A stretch of DNA of 47,852 bases from Bacteroidota bacterium. GTDB lineage: Bacteria; Bacteroidota; Bacteroidia; Chitinophagales; Chitinophagaceae. Each line of letters opens with the position of its first letter. The first letter of the stretch is position 1. A program made the translations under genes and the position numbers. Positions 9,127 to 17,385 of this stretch are shown piece by piece. Under the pieces are notes generated by a model. That model was not told where the DNA came from, ran no database searches, and saw nothing but the letters and a program-made list of their open reading frames with translations. Where the stretch lies: contig JAEZGI010000042.1 of NCBI GenBank assembly GCA_023416995.1, positions 1-47,852 of the forward strand, in the 5' to 3' direction.

Positions 9127-9846
9127 ATGAATATACCCCTCGGCAACATCCTTTTTCTCGATATCGAAACCGTTCCCCAGCACCCTTCTCACAGTCAGTT
9201 AACTGAAGAATGGAAAGGGATGTGGCAAAAGAAAGCCGACATCCTGCTACGAAACAATGCCACTGATACTGCCGAAACAATTTATGAACGTGCCGGCATT
9301 TATGCAGAGTTTGGCAAAATCATTTGCATCAGCTGCGGCCTGATGCAATACAATGGTCGCGATAAAAAGTTTGTGATCAAGTCTTTTGCCGGCGACGATG
9401 AAAAAACAATTCTTATCAATTTTACTGAAATGCTGAACCGTTGGAGCCCCGGGCAGCAAAAATATTTCTGCGCCCACAACGGAAAAGAATTTGACTTCCC
9501 TTACATCTGCCGGCGAATGGTGATCAACTGTCTACCGCTGCCGCCCATGTTACAAATTGCGGGTAAAAAGCCCTGGGATGTTCCGCACATAGATACACTG
9601 GAGATGTGGAAGTTTGGTGATTTTAAAAGCTTCACTTCTTTGAGCCTGCTTGCGGGTGTGCTTGGAATACCAACTCCCAAAGATGATATCGATGGAAGTA
9701 TGGTATCCGATGTATACTGGAAAGAAAGAAATCTTCCCCGCATAGTGCACTATTGTCAGAAAGATGTTGTTACCGTCGCGCAGGTTTACCTAAGATTAAT
9801 TGGTGAATCATGTGTCGAGACAGATAACATCGAAATCAAGGAATGA
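9127..9846 (+). CDS. Predicted 3'-5' exonuclease, DEDD (DnaQ-like / PolB-exo type)
   Basis: Seen: 239 residues from ATG 9127. The frame is open a little further up (TTG at 9100) but that would start inside the hairpin. Exo motifs: LFLDIETVP (Exo I, Asp and Glu), CAHNGKEFDFPYICRR (Exo II, Asp) and VHYCQKDVVTVAQVYLRL (Exo III, Tyr/Asp pair), with VPHIDTLEMWKFGDFKS between. Known: this matches the family annotated as predicted 3'-5' exonuclease related to the B-type polymerase proofreading domain, which is widespread in Bacteroidota with unknown cellular role. Context: stand-alone; its stop codon abuts the stop of the convergent M16 peptidase gene with no bases between. The start and hairpin suggest translational control. 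Confidence 0.82.
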   Translation: MNIPLGNILFLDIETVPQHPSHSQLTEEWKGMWQKKADILLRNNATDTAETIYERAGIYAEFGKIICISCGLMQYNGRDKKFVIKSFAGDDEKTILINFTEMLNRWSPGQQKYFCAHNGKEFDFPYICRRMVINCLPLPPMLQIAGKKPWDVPHIDTLEMWKFGDFKSFTSLSLLAGVLGIPTPKDDIDGSMVSDVYWKERNLPRIVHYCQKDVVTVAQVYLRLIGESCVETDNIEIKE

Positions 9847-11250
9847 TTAAAATGCCTTCCTGGGTTGAACGTTATAACTGTCATCCTTGATCTCCTTTTC
9901 GATAACGGTACCATATTTTTTGGCGCCCTCTCTTATTTCGGAAGCTTTACCAATGAAAAGATATTGCAGTTTGTCTTTTGCGAAATACTTCGCAATGATT
10001 TCTTTTGCTTTGGCCGGTGTTACCAGTCGTACATTCTTTTCGAAATCGTTGATGTATGAAGCATCATATCCATAGATAAACATATCGTTCAACAGTTGCG
10101 ATAACTGACCCGAGGTTTCATAACCGGGCGGAAACTGTCCGACCACATAGTTTCTCGCAGACTCCAATGTTTTATCGTCGATGCCCTGGTGTAATTTGTC
10201 CATCACCTCAATGGCCTTATCGATCGCCTGGTACGTAGTGTTGCTGGCTGTAAATGAACTTATATAAAAGGTTCCTGCGTATTTAAGCGCGTCGAACCGG
10301 CTACGGGCCCCATAAGTAAGACCTGAGTTCACACGCAGCTCATCATTGAGCCATGACGTGAAGCGATCTCCAAAAACAGTGTTTACCACTTCAATGGCCA
10401 CACGGTCCTGGTTGTTACGTGCGATACCTTTTGAACCAATGAAGAAAGTGGTTTCCCTGGCATCGTCCTTATTGACCAGCAAAACGGTTGAAGAACCGGG
10501 CATACTGACCGCCTGCGATGCAGGGTTTGGCAATGTTCCTGCACCTTTTTTCCACTCGCCAAAAAGCCTTGTAATTTTAGCCTTCATATCTGAAGATTTG
10601 AAATCACCTACAACAGCCAGCACCGATCCATTCGGACGATAATATTGTGCATGGAACTTTTTCACATCATCAGCGGAAATTGCAGAGACCGTAGATATCA
10701 GACCGCCAGATGGATTTGCATATACATGATCTCCGTACATCAACGAATTCCAATAGTTGGTTATCACGGACCGTGGACTTTGACGGGCAACCTCGAGCGA
10801 TGCCTTTGTACGTGTTTTCAATTTTTCAAATTCAGCGGCATCAAACAACGGGTTAACAACCACATCCTTCAGCAGATCAAAAACCATTGCTTCAGTCTGA
10901 GTCGAGAATCTGGCGCTGATACGAGTATATTCCTGGGTGGAGAAAGCATTTAAACTTGCACCGGCAAAATCAAGCTTCTCCTGAATCTGTTCTTTTGTAT
11001 AGTTTTTTGAACCTGCCACCAGCGAGCCCGCAGTTAATTGTGAAAGACCGGCCTGGTTACCATCATAAATACTTGCAGCAGGAACCGAAAGCGAAACACT
11101 GATCAAAGGAACCTCTTTCTGCTCCATCAGGTAAACAGTAAGCCCATTCGATAATTTAAATACGGTAAACCTCGGTAGTTGAAATTGTTGCTGCGACATT
11201 GCACTTGTAGAAAAGGTAACAAGTGCCAGGATTGCGATTATATATTTCAT
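9847..11250 (-). CDS. M16 peptidase-like protein, non-catalytic subunit
   Basis: Seen: 467 residues from ATG 11250, which gives a clean signal peptide (MKYIIAILALVTFSTSAMSQ). The longer frame uses a TTG at 11286 and would overlap the upstream gene. The M16 fold is visible (FKLSNGLTVYLMEQKEVPLI, and the C-terminal GLTYGARSRFD that carries the substrate-binding Arg/Tyr pair). Where the zinc motif HxxEH should be it has GLSQLTAG, so the metal ligands are absent. Known: in heterodimeric M16B proteins one subunit has HxxEH and the other has the R/Y pair. Context: it lies 25 bp downstream of the HFFEH-bearing M16 gene, which suggests a two-subunit periplasmic peptidase. The substrate is unknown. 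Confidence 0.88.
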   Translation of the reverse strand: MKYIIAILALVTFSTSAMSQQQFQLPRFTVFKLSNGLTVYLMEQKEVPLISVSLSVPAASIYDGNQAGLSQLTAGSLVAGSKNYTKEQIQEKLDFAGASLNAFSTQEYTRISARFSTQTEAMVFDLLKDVVVNPLFDAAEFEKLKTRTKASLEVARQSPRSVITNYWNSLMYGDHVYANPSGGLISTVSAISADDVKKFHAQYYRPNGSVLAVVGDFKSSDMKAKITRLFGEWKKGAGTLPNPASQAVSMPGSSTVLLVNKDDARETTFFIGSKGIARNNQDRVAIEVVNTVFGDRFTSWLNDELRVNSGLTYGARSRFDALKYAGTFYISSFTASNTTYQAIDKAIEVMDKLHQGIDDKTLESARNYVVGQFPPGYETSGQLSQLLNDMFIYGYDASYINDFEKNVRLVTPAKAKEIIAKYFAKDKLQYLFIGKASEIREGAKKYGTVIEKEIKDDSYNVQPRKAF

Positions 11251-11275
11251 AAATGTTTTAATAATTGTTGATGGT

Positions 11276-12598
11276 TCAATCTTCAATTTGCGGGCTCATA
11301 ATTCCTATAGTACGATTTGACTTCTTCAGATACTTGTCAGCGACCCGCTTTATATCATCCACTGTTACTTTTTCATATGCTTTGGGAGCTTCGAACATCT
11401 TTTTGTAATCGCCAAAAAACAGTTCGTATGTTCCAAGATTGTTCGACTTTCCGTTGATGGTTTCGATCTGGCCGTAGAATGCGATCAGTTTTTGATTTTT
11501 TACTTTCTGTAATTCTTCCGCAGTTACTCCTTCTTTCCTGATTGTTTCAATCTGATTGGTGATCGTGGCTTCCAGGGCCTCGGGTGTTTTACCCCTTGCA
11601 CCTGTTGCAGAAATCATGAACAGCGTGGGATCAAAACTGTTGGGCATATATGCAAACACATTGGTTGCCTCCTGCAGACTGTCCACCGCAGACTTATATA
11701 ACCGGGATGATCTTCCATTTGTAAGGATAGCATTCAGCAAATCAAGCGCATAAAAATCTTCAGTGCCTGTTGCCGGAACATGATAACCCATCATAATATT
11801 AAAAGTGGGAACCGCTTTTTTCAGATAAACGCGACGTTCACCTTTTTGCTCCGGTTCAACAAGATTCATGGGTTTTGGAGGAGCATTTTTAGGAATGTTT
11901 CCAAGATATTTTTCAGCCATAGCCTTCACCTGCTCGAACTTGACCGCGCCCGACACCACAACCACACAGTTGTTTGGTGAATAATAGGTTTTAAAATAGT
12001 TCTCAAGATCATCTTTTGTCCAGCTTTTGATATCTTCAAAATATCCTATAACGGGCCACCTGTAAGAATGTGTAGTAAATGCTGTGGCATAAATGAGTTC
12101 AGACAAATCTGTGGTTGGATTATTTTCAAGACCGGTAGATTTTTCAGAGGTTACAACACCGCGCTCGCTTTCTACCATTTTTGAATCGATGGCAAGATCG
12201 CGGATCCTATCTCCTTCCAGGTCAAACATCGTTTCCATAGCAGAAGCAGGGAACCAGTCAGTATACACGGTTACGTTCTGTGTAGTATAAGCGTTATTTG
12301 CTCCGCCATTAAACTCCATAGTACGGTCAAACTCCTTCGGTCCATATTTTTTTGAACCATTAAACATCATATGCTCAAAAAAGTGCGAGAGACCTGTTAT
12401 GCCTGGGTACTCATTCCGCGATCCAACTTTCCAGAATAAATACATGTTGGCATTAGGGATGGAAAAATCTTCCACCACTAAAAATTTCATGTCGTTTGCG
12501 AGCGTAAAGGTTTTGACATCGTCCGGTCCCAGCTGGCTGTAGCCAAAACTGCTGCTGGCCAACATCAACAGGGCCGAACACCATTTTTTAATCAACAT
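11276..12598 (-). CDS. M16 zinc metallopeptidase, catalytic subunit
   Basis: Seen: 440 residues with a signal peptide (MLIKKWCSALLMLASSSFG, then YSQ). The inverted zinc motif is GLSHFFEHMMFNG (HxxEH), with the downstream Glu in the ESERGVVTSEKS region. The second half-domain is also present (RRVYLKKAVPTFNIMMGYHVP). Known: pitrilysin/insulinase-type M16B peptidases degrade peptides in the periplasm. Context: first gene of a two-gene operon with the zinc-less partner. The upstream sequence AGAGGATATG shows a weak purine-rich site before the ATG. It is divergent from the aminotransferase across 92 bp. Confidence 0.92.
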   Translation of the reverse strand: MLIKKWCSALLMLASSSFGYSQLGPDDVKTFTLANDMKFLVVEDFSIPNANMYLFWKVGSRNEYPGITGLSHFFEHMMFNGSKKYGPKEFDRTMEFNGGANNAYTTQNVTVYTDWFPASAMETMFDLEGDRIRDLAIDSKMVESERGVVTSEKSTGLENNPTTDLSELIYATAFTTHSYRWPVIGYFEDIKSWTKDDLENYFKTYYSPNNCVVVVSGAVKFEQVKAMAEKYLGNIPKNAPPKPMNLVEPEQKGERRVYLKKAVPTFNIMMGYHVPATGTEDFYALDLLNAILTNGRSSRLYKSAVDSLQEATNVFAYMPNSFDPTLFMISATGARGKTPEALEATITNQIETIRKEGVTAEELQKVKNQKLIAFYGQIETINGKSNNLGTYELFFGDYKKMFEAPKAYEKVTVDDIKRVADKYLKKSNRTIGIMSPQIED

Positions 12599-12690
12599 AT
12601 CCTCTTTTTATTTTTTTTCTCAATATAAACGAATTGGGTAGTGGTTGGTTACCGTCCAAATAATTGTAGCATATATACCCGATTACCCTG

Positions 12691-13872
12691 ATGTTGTTCG
12701 AATCATTACTTTTAGGCAAAACTACATCGTTGATTATTCAGTCCAAACTTCCACAGGTTTCAACAACCATATTTACGGTTATGAGCAGTCTGGCTTCAGA
12801 ACTTGGTGCCGTTAACCTCGGGCAGGGGTTTCCTGACTATGCAATGGATCCTGAACTCGCCCACTTAGTATCCACTGCAATGAAGGAAGATCATAACCAA
12901 TATGCACCTATGCCGGGGTATATGCCGCTGCGTGAGGCAATTGCTGAAAAGTGTGCAGCTCTATATAATGCGGATATTGATCCTTCATCTGAAATCACAA
13001 TAACGCCTGGTGGCACTTACGCCATTTATACGGCGCTTACTACTATACTACAACCTGGTGACGAAGTAATCGTACTTGAGCCTTCATACGACAGCTATGT
13101 TCCAAACATTGTTTTGAATGGTGCAAAACCGGTACTTGTAAGTCTTAAACTGCCAGACTACCGTGTTGATTGGGATGCGGTGCGACGGGCAGTTTCGCCG
13201 CGAACACGCGCTATAATGATTAACACGCCTCATAACCCTACCGGTAGTATTTTATATGAAGATGATATACCCCAGTTGCGGGAGATCGTAACAGGTAATG
13301 ATATGTTTATCATCAGCGACGAAGTTTATGAACATCTGGTGTTTGATGGACAGCCTCATCTGAGTATGTTGCGTTATCCTGATCTGCGTGCACGCAGTTT
13401 TGTTTGCTTTTCTTTTGGTAAGGTTTATCATTGCACAGGCTGGAAACTGGGTTATTGTATTGCACCGCCCGCTTTTACGGCTGAGTTTCGCAAGGTGCAC
13501 CAGTTTAACTGCTTTAGTTGTCACACACCTTCGCAGGTAGGTATCGCAGCCTTTTTAAAAAATGAAAAGGCATACCTTGAATTAGGCGGATTAATTCAAC
13601 AAAAACGTGATTATTTCTTATCGCTCATGGCCTCCACCAGGTTTACAATGAAAAAGTCGAGCGGTAGTTATTTTGTTTGTGCCAGTTACGAAAAGATCAG
13701 TGATGAAGACGACCGGTCGTTTGCCATCCGGATAACAAGGGAACACGGAGTGGCTATGATTCCTGTATCAGCCTTTTACCAGGATGGACACGACGATCAT
13801 GTGGTGCGCTTCTGTTTTGCTAAAAGAAAGGAGACGCTTGAGCAGGCAGTTGCGCGGCTTGCGTCTATATAA
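12691..13872 (+). CDS. PLP-dependent aminotransferase, YbdL/methionine aminotransferase type
   Basis: Seen: 393 residues. The family start SKLPQVSTTIFTVMSSLA is followed by VNLGQGFPDY. NTPHNPTGSI, ISDEVYEHLVFDG and the PLP-lysine region SFGKVYHCTGWKLGYCIAPP complete the class I fold. Known: this subgroup includes E. coli YbdL (methionine aminotransferase) and kynurenine/glutamine transaminases, acting on methionine and aromatic amino acids in the cytoplasm. The SKLPQ segment starts near residue 18, so the N-terminus is slightly longer than in YbdL; a TTG at 12730 is an alternative start. Context: divergent from the M16 genes; the cytochrome gene follows after 77 bp with its own promoter element. 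Confidence 0.9.
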   Translation: MLFESLLLGKTTSLIIQSKLPQVSTTIFTVMSSLASELGAVNLGQGFPDYAMDPELAHLVSTAMKEDHNQYAPMPGYMPLREAIAEKCAALYNADIDPSSEITITPGGTYAIYTALTTILQPGDEVIVLEPSYDSYVPNIVLNGAKPVLVSLKLPDYRVDWDAVRRAVSPRTRAIMINTPHNPTGSILYEDDIPQLREIVTGNDMFIISDEVYEHLVFDGQPHLSMLRYPDLRARSFVCFSFGKVYHCTGWKLGYCIAPPAFTAEFRKVHQFNCFSCHTPSQVGIAAFLKNEKAYLELGGLIQQKRDYFLSLMASTRFTMKKSSGSYFVCASYEKISDEDDRSFAIRITREHGVAMIPVSAFYQDGHDDHVVRFCFAKRKETLEQAVARLASI

Positions 13873-13911
13873 GTTTACACCTCTATACACATTATTCCTT
13901 TTGTATTTCAT

Positions 13912-13919
13912 TAAATTTG
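13912..13919 (+). promoter_or_regulatory. -7 promoter element (TAAATTTG) for the cytochrome lipoprotein gene
   Basis: An exact TAnnTTTG match, 30 nt upstream of the chosen ATG at 13950. It overlaps the TTG at 13917 and so supports the later start. The -33 element is weak. Confidence 0.55.
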
Positions 13920-13949
13920 AAGATTGATAACACATCAATTTTTTATTTA

Positions 13950-16247
13950 ATGGTTAACGGCCAACGACTTGCCTGGATCTGTTTATTAATAGCATTTACC
14001 GCCTGTAACAATGATAACAGAAAGCCCGGTGGGGATCCGGGAAAACCCGATTCACTCGCTATTCGCGCTCAATACAATGAGTCGCCTGTGATCGACGCAC
14101 AAACAGCCATATCCAAGATGGAGATTGAGGACGGACTGGAAGTTCAACTTGTGGCTTCCGAACCGTTGGTGATCGCACCTGTCGCGCTCACCTTCGATAA
14201 GAAGGGACGTATGTGGGTTGTTGAAATGACCGGCTATATGCCCGACACTCTGGGGACCGGCGAATCTGCAATGGATGGTAAGATCGTCATCCTTGAAGAT
14301 ACAAACGGAGATGGACGAATGGATCATCGTACGGTTTTTATGGATTCACTGGTGCTTCCCCGAAGTATTGCTTTAATTGAAAACGGCATCCTCATTGCCG
14401 AGCCGCCCAAACTTTGGTTTGTTGAAATCAATAACGACCGACCCGGAAAGAAAACCCTCGTCGATGATAAATACGCAGAAGGCGGGAACGTTGAGCATCA
14501 GCCCAACGGCCTGTTACGCGCAATGGATAACTGGATCTATAATGCTAAGTCGGCAAAACGTTATCGGAAGCGGGGAGATAAATGGCTGATAGAAGAAACC
14601 CATTTTCGCGGACAATGGGGTATAACGCAAGACGACGAAGGCAGACTCTTTTACAACAATAATTCTGAGAATTTCCTGGGCGATTATTTCAATCCCGGGC
14701 TGGGCTCCGGCAACAGCCATCAACAAAAAGTGGCTGGTTTTAACGAGAAGATCATCCGTGATAATCGTGTGTATCCCCTGCGGGCAACCCCGGGTGTTAA
14801 CCGCGGCTATATGGAAGGTGTATTAAACGATAGTTTAAGACTCGTAAACTTCACTGCTGCCTGCGGACCACTCATTTATCGTGCAGATCTTCTTGGATCG
14901 TCTTACAAAGGAAATGGATTCGTTGCTGAGCCTGCCGGCAACCTTATAAAGCGAAATATTATTAATGAGAGCGGGTTGGCTGTAAAAGGAAAACAAGCTT
15001 ACGAAAACAAAGAATTTCTTGCAAGTACAGACGAACGGTTCCGGCCCGTTAATCTATACACCGGTCTTGACGGCGCTATGTACGTACTCGACATGTATCG
15101 TGGTATCATTCAACACAAAACTTACCTGACTCCTTATCTTAAAAATGAAATTAAAGAACGTCAGCTAACCCTGCCGTTAAATTGCGGCCGGATATATCGG
15201 GTGGTTCCAAAAGGCAGAAAAGCGACAGCTGTTACAATCCCGGACGATTTGGCTGCGACTGTACAACTGCTTTCGCATGAAAACGGATCGGTTCGTGACC
15301 TTGCGCAGCAAACACTTGTGGACACAAAAAACCCGGCAACTATACCAGCTTTAAAAGCACTGATAAAAGACGGAACCAGCGCGATAACAGTTTCGCATGC
15401 TATCTGGACGCTTGAAGGAATCAATGCATTGACTTATGGTGATCTTGAACCGTTAATTCAACATCAAAATCAAAAGATAAGAACGCAGGCCCTGGCAGCA
15501 TTACCTTCTGTTCTCAAAAACAAGATTGAGCCTGGGCTTGCCAGGCTCTTAAATAACCTGCTTACTGATTCGGCCGATGCATCGCGGGTTGCGATGCTCT
15601 TAGCCAACATAAAGGGTGCAAATGCAGCAACTTCAAAACAACTGCAGGCTTCGTTATTGAAACGATACCCGGGAAATATTTATATCGCGGATGCAATCAT
15701 TAGCACATTGGAAAACCAGGAAGACGCACTATATAAACAGTTACTTGCCTCAAACGATACTGGCCTGGTTGTTTTCAAACGTGTCTCAAAGGTACGCGCA
15801 GATATGGTCAACAGGCAATATGCACGCAAAAATGAGGCGCTTGCTAAACAATATCCATTGGGCGCTAAGATTTTCAAAAACATTTGCCAGACCTGTCATG
15901 GTAGTGATGGCGGCGGGATCGCTTCATTAGCACCTCCCTTAAATAAATCGAACTGGGTTACGGGCAGCAAGGATAATCTTGGTCGCATTGTGTTGTACGG
16001 CCTTACCGGACCAATAGATGTTAACGGGAAATTATACAAAGCGCCGGAGATAAATGGCGATATGCCAGGCATTGCCAGCAACGATGAATTTAGTGATGAA
16101 GACATAACACAACTGATGAATTTTATCCGGAATGCATGGAGCAATAAAGGCTCTAATGTTTCAGTAGAAGATGTTCGAAGGATCCGGGCGCAAAATAAAG
16201 GAAGAGAAAAACCTTTTACCATGGAAGAATTAAAAGCTTTTAAATAG
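13950..16247 (+). CDS. Lipoprotein dehydrogenase with HEAT-like repeats and C-terminal cytochrome c
   Basis: Seen: 765 residues. The lipoprotein signal is MVNGQRLAWICLLIAFTAC. A beta-propeller-like region (about 45-430) has GRMWVVEMTGYMPD, ILEDTNGDGRMD and LYTGLDGAMYVLDMYRG, as in membrane-bound dehydrogenase (PVC-type heme-binding) proteins. HEAT-like alpha repeats follow (about 440-600), then a cytochrome c domain with heme motif CQTCHGSDGGG (Cys646, Cys649, His650) and a candidate Met ligand in GDMPGIAS. Known: such proteins are thought to oxidise sugars or polyols in the periplasm and pass electrons to a c-type chain; substrates are mostly unproven. The start at 13950 is preferred because it gives a compact lipobox and sits just below the promoter element. 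Confidence 0.88.
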   Translation: MVNGQRLAWICLLIAFTACNNDNRKPGGDPGKPDSLAIRAQYNESPVIDAQTAISKMEIEDGLEVQLVASEPLVIAPVALTFDKKGRMWVVEMTGYMPDTLGTGESAMDGKIVILEDTNGDGRMDHRTVFMDSLVLPRSIALIENGILIAEPPKLWFVEINNDRPGKKTLVDDKYAEGGNVEHQPNGLLRAMDNWIYNAKSAKRYRKRGDKWLIEETHFRGQWGITQDDEGRLFYNNNSENFLGDYFNPGLGSGNSHQQKVAGFNEKIIRDNRVYPLRATPGVNRGYMEGVLNDSLRLVNFTAACGPLIYRADLLGSSYKGNGFVAEPAGNLIKRNIINESGLAVKGKQAYENKEFLASTDERFRPVNLYTGLDGAMYVLDMYRGIIQHKTYLTPYLKNEIKERQLTLPLNCGRIYRVVPKGRKATAVTIPDDLAATVQLLSHENGSVRDLAQQTLVDTKNPATIPALKALIKDGTSAITVSHAIWTLEGINALTYGDLEPLIQHQNQKIRTQALAALPSVLKNKIEPGLARLLNNLLTDSADASRVAMLLANIKGANAATSKQLQASLLKRYPGNIYIADAIISTLENQEDALYKQLLASNDTGLVVFKRVSKVRADMVNRQYARKNEALAKQYPLGAKIFKNICQTCHGSDGGGIASLAPPLNKSNWVTGSKDNLGRIVLYGLTGPIDVNGKLYKAPEINGDMPGIASNDEFSDEDITQLMNFIRNAWSNKGSNVSVEDVRRIRAQNKGREKPFTMEELKAFK

Positions 16248-16566
16248 TTTCTGTGCCTGGGTCGCGAGACGTGGTTCCAATAGTAAAGCCTGCCTGCGTG
16301 AAATTTGTCTCATGTTAAACATGCGTGCTAGGATGTTCTAAGTTTAAAACTGACTCAAAAGATTTTGCGGCGCGCATGAGGTTAGATTTGGAGATTTTTA
16401 AAATGGCTGACTACTCACTCAAAATGGCCCTGAAATGGCTGATAACTCAGTCATGGCGTAGATGTCAGCCATTGGCGCTCTGTTTTGAATGTTCTAACGG
16501 TCAAATTTATCTTTAGTAAAGTTCAGGCCCCCGGACAGACACTTGACCCAGGCGCCGATATTAGTA
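16248..16566. other. Gene-free stretch after the cytochrome gene
   Basis: No convincing gene. It contains AATGGCTGA twice (16402 and 16434) and its inverse GTCAGCCATT at 16464-16473, which makes a 10-bp inverted repeat around a 52-nt loop. The short frame at 16325-16516 shows no signal or domain and looks spurious. Confidence 0.5.
16402..16473. repeat. 10-bp inverted repeat plus a direct copy
   Basis: AATGGCTGAC at 16402-16411 pairs with GTCAGCCATT at 16464-16473, and a further direct AATGGCTGA is at 16434-16442. The function is unknown. One such arm pair is expected by chance in a window of this size, so this is weak. Confidence 0.4.
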
Positions 16567-16770
16567 ATCGGCTACTATTAGATCAGGACGATTTTCATTC
16601 GCGATCAATACACTAGCATTTTAGGCAAAAGAATAAAATCGGCTATTATTAGATCAGGAAGATTTTCATTCTCGATCATTTCAGCAGCATTTTAGACAAT
16701 AGAATAAAATCAGCTACTATTAGATCAGGACGATATTTTCATTCCGATCAATACACCAGCCAATAGAATA
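16567..16770. repeat. Three tandem copies of a 71-bp repeat
   Basis: Units start at 16567, 16638 and 16709, exactly 71 bp apart. Shared segments are ATCGGCTACTATTAGATCAG, GATTTTCATTC, CGATCA and CAATAGAATA, with a few substitutions. The third unit has lost about 10 bp near its end. No frame reads through all copies. The origin and function are unknown. Confidence 0.9.
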
Positions 16771-16822
16771 GCCTTCGGTCGCACATAATTGGAAATCCAT
16801 TTTTTCAACGCATGCTAAGAAT

Positions 16823-16852
16823 AAAAAAGGGCGAATTACTCCGCCCTTTTTT
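16823..16852 (-). terminator. Bidirectional intrinsic terminator
   Basis: GGGCG/CGCCC stem (16829-16833 with 16842-16846), an 8-nt loop, A6 on the left and T6 on the right, so it works on either strand. It lies 20 bp past the stop of the small minus-strand gene and also closes the plus-strand side. Confidence 0.85.
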
Positions 16853-16872
16853 ATTGTATCACGTAATCAACC

Positions 16873-17136
16873 TTATGCTGCTTTACGCAATCTTGATCCG
16901 ATTACTTCTTCTATCTTAGGTGATATCGCCGAAATAGCAGCGCTTTTATCGATAGCAACGGCTCTATTCTGATGTTCATCAAATGCAAAAATATAAACCG
17001 GGCTATCGTTGATGCTTACACGAAAACGAGTTTCGTTATTATGGGTCTGAAACCGTGATGCTTTAACTGCCACAGGCTTTCCTTCTAACACAATATCAAA
17101 TTTCTCCGTGGTTATTTTATCTGTTTTACTAATCAT
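16873..17136 (-). CDS. Small hypothetical protein (87 aa)
   Basis: Not recognised. Seen: 87 residues, soluble, with no signal peptide or membrane helix. The first two thirds look beta-rich (FDIVLEGKPVAVKASRFQ, RFRVSINDSPVYIFAFDE) and the end is a probable helix with basic residues (IEEVIGSRLRKAA). It has a strong Shine-Dalgarno site, which is rare in this window, and a good terminator, so it is very probably expressed, perhaps highly. It stands alone between the 71-bp repeats and the promoter region of the next gene. Confidence 0.75.
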   Translation of the reverse strand: MISKTDKITTEKFDIVLEGKPVAVKASRFQTHNNETRFRVSINDSPVYIFAFDEHQNRAVAIDKSAAISAISPKIEEVIGSRLRKAA

Positions 17137-17140
17137 AACA

Positions 17141-17149
17141 TCTCCTTTT
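17141..17149 (-). promoter_or_regulatory. Strong ribosome-binding site AAAAGGAGA
   Basis: The minus strand reads AAAAGGAGA four nucleotides before ATG 17136-17134, the clearest Shine-Dalgarno match noticed in the window. Confidence 0.7.
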
Positions 17150-17385
17150 TTGATTAACTAATTCACATGTATATTTTCAAACAACATGCCAAAGGGAAAG
17201 GATAGACCTGAGTTTTTAACACACTCAATCCTTTAGTTGTATAATTATTTCCCCGCATATTAGGCTGTCAAAATCCCGGAAAGAGAACTCTGGAAAATTC
17301 AGGCCTGAACGTGTCTATTTTTATGCTCAGATGGGGGTGAAAAACGTGGTATCATTATAGAACTCCTTTAACAAATTAGTGTGTT

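Noticed and set aside
4249..16332. The 12-mer ATGCGTGCTAGG occurs at 4249-4260 and 16321-16332
   Set aside because: Many 12-base matches are expected by chance in 48 kb; the flanks do not align.
16325..16516. 63-residue frame after the cytochrome gene
   Set aside because: It includes repeated non-coding-like sequence, has no start context and no terminator of its own.
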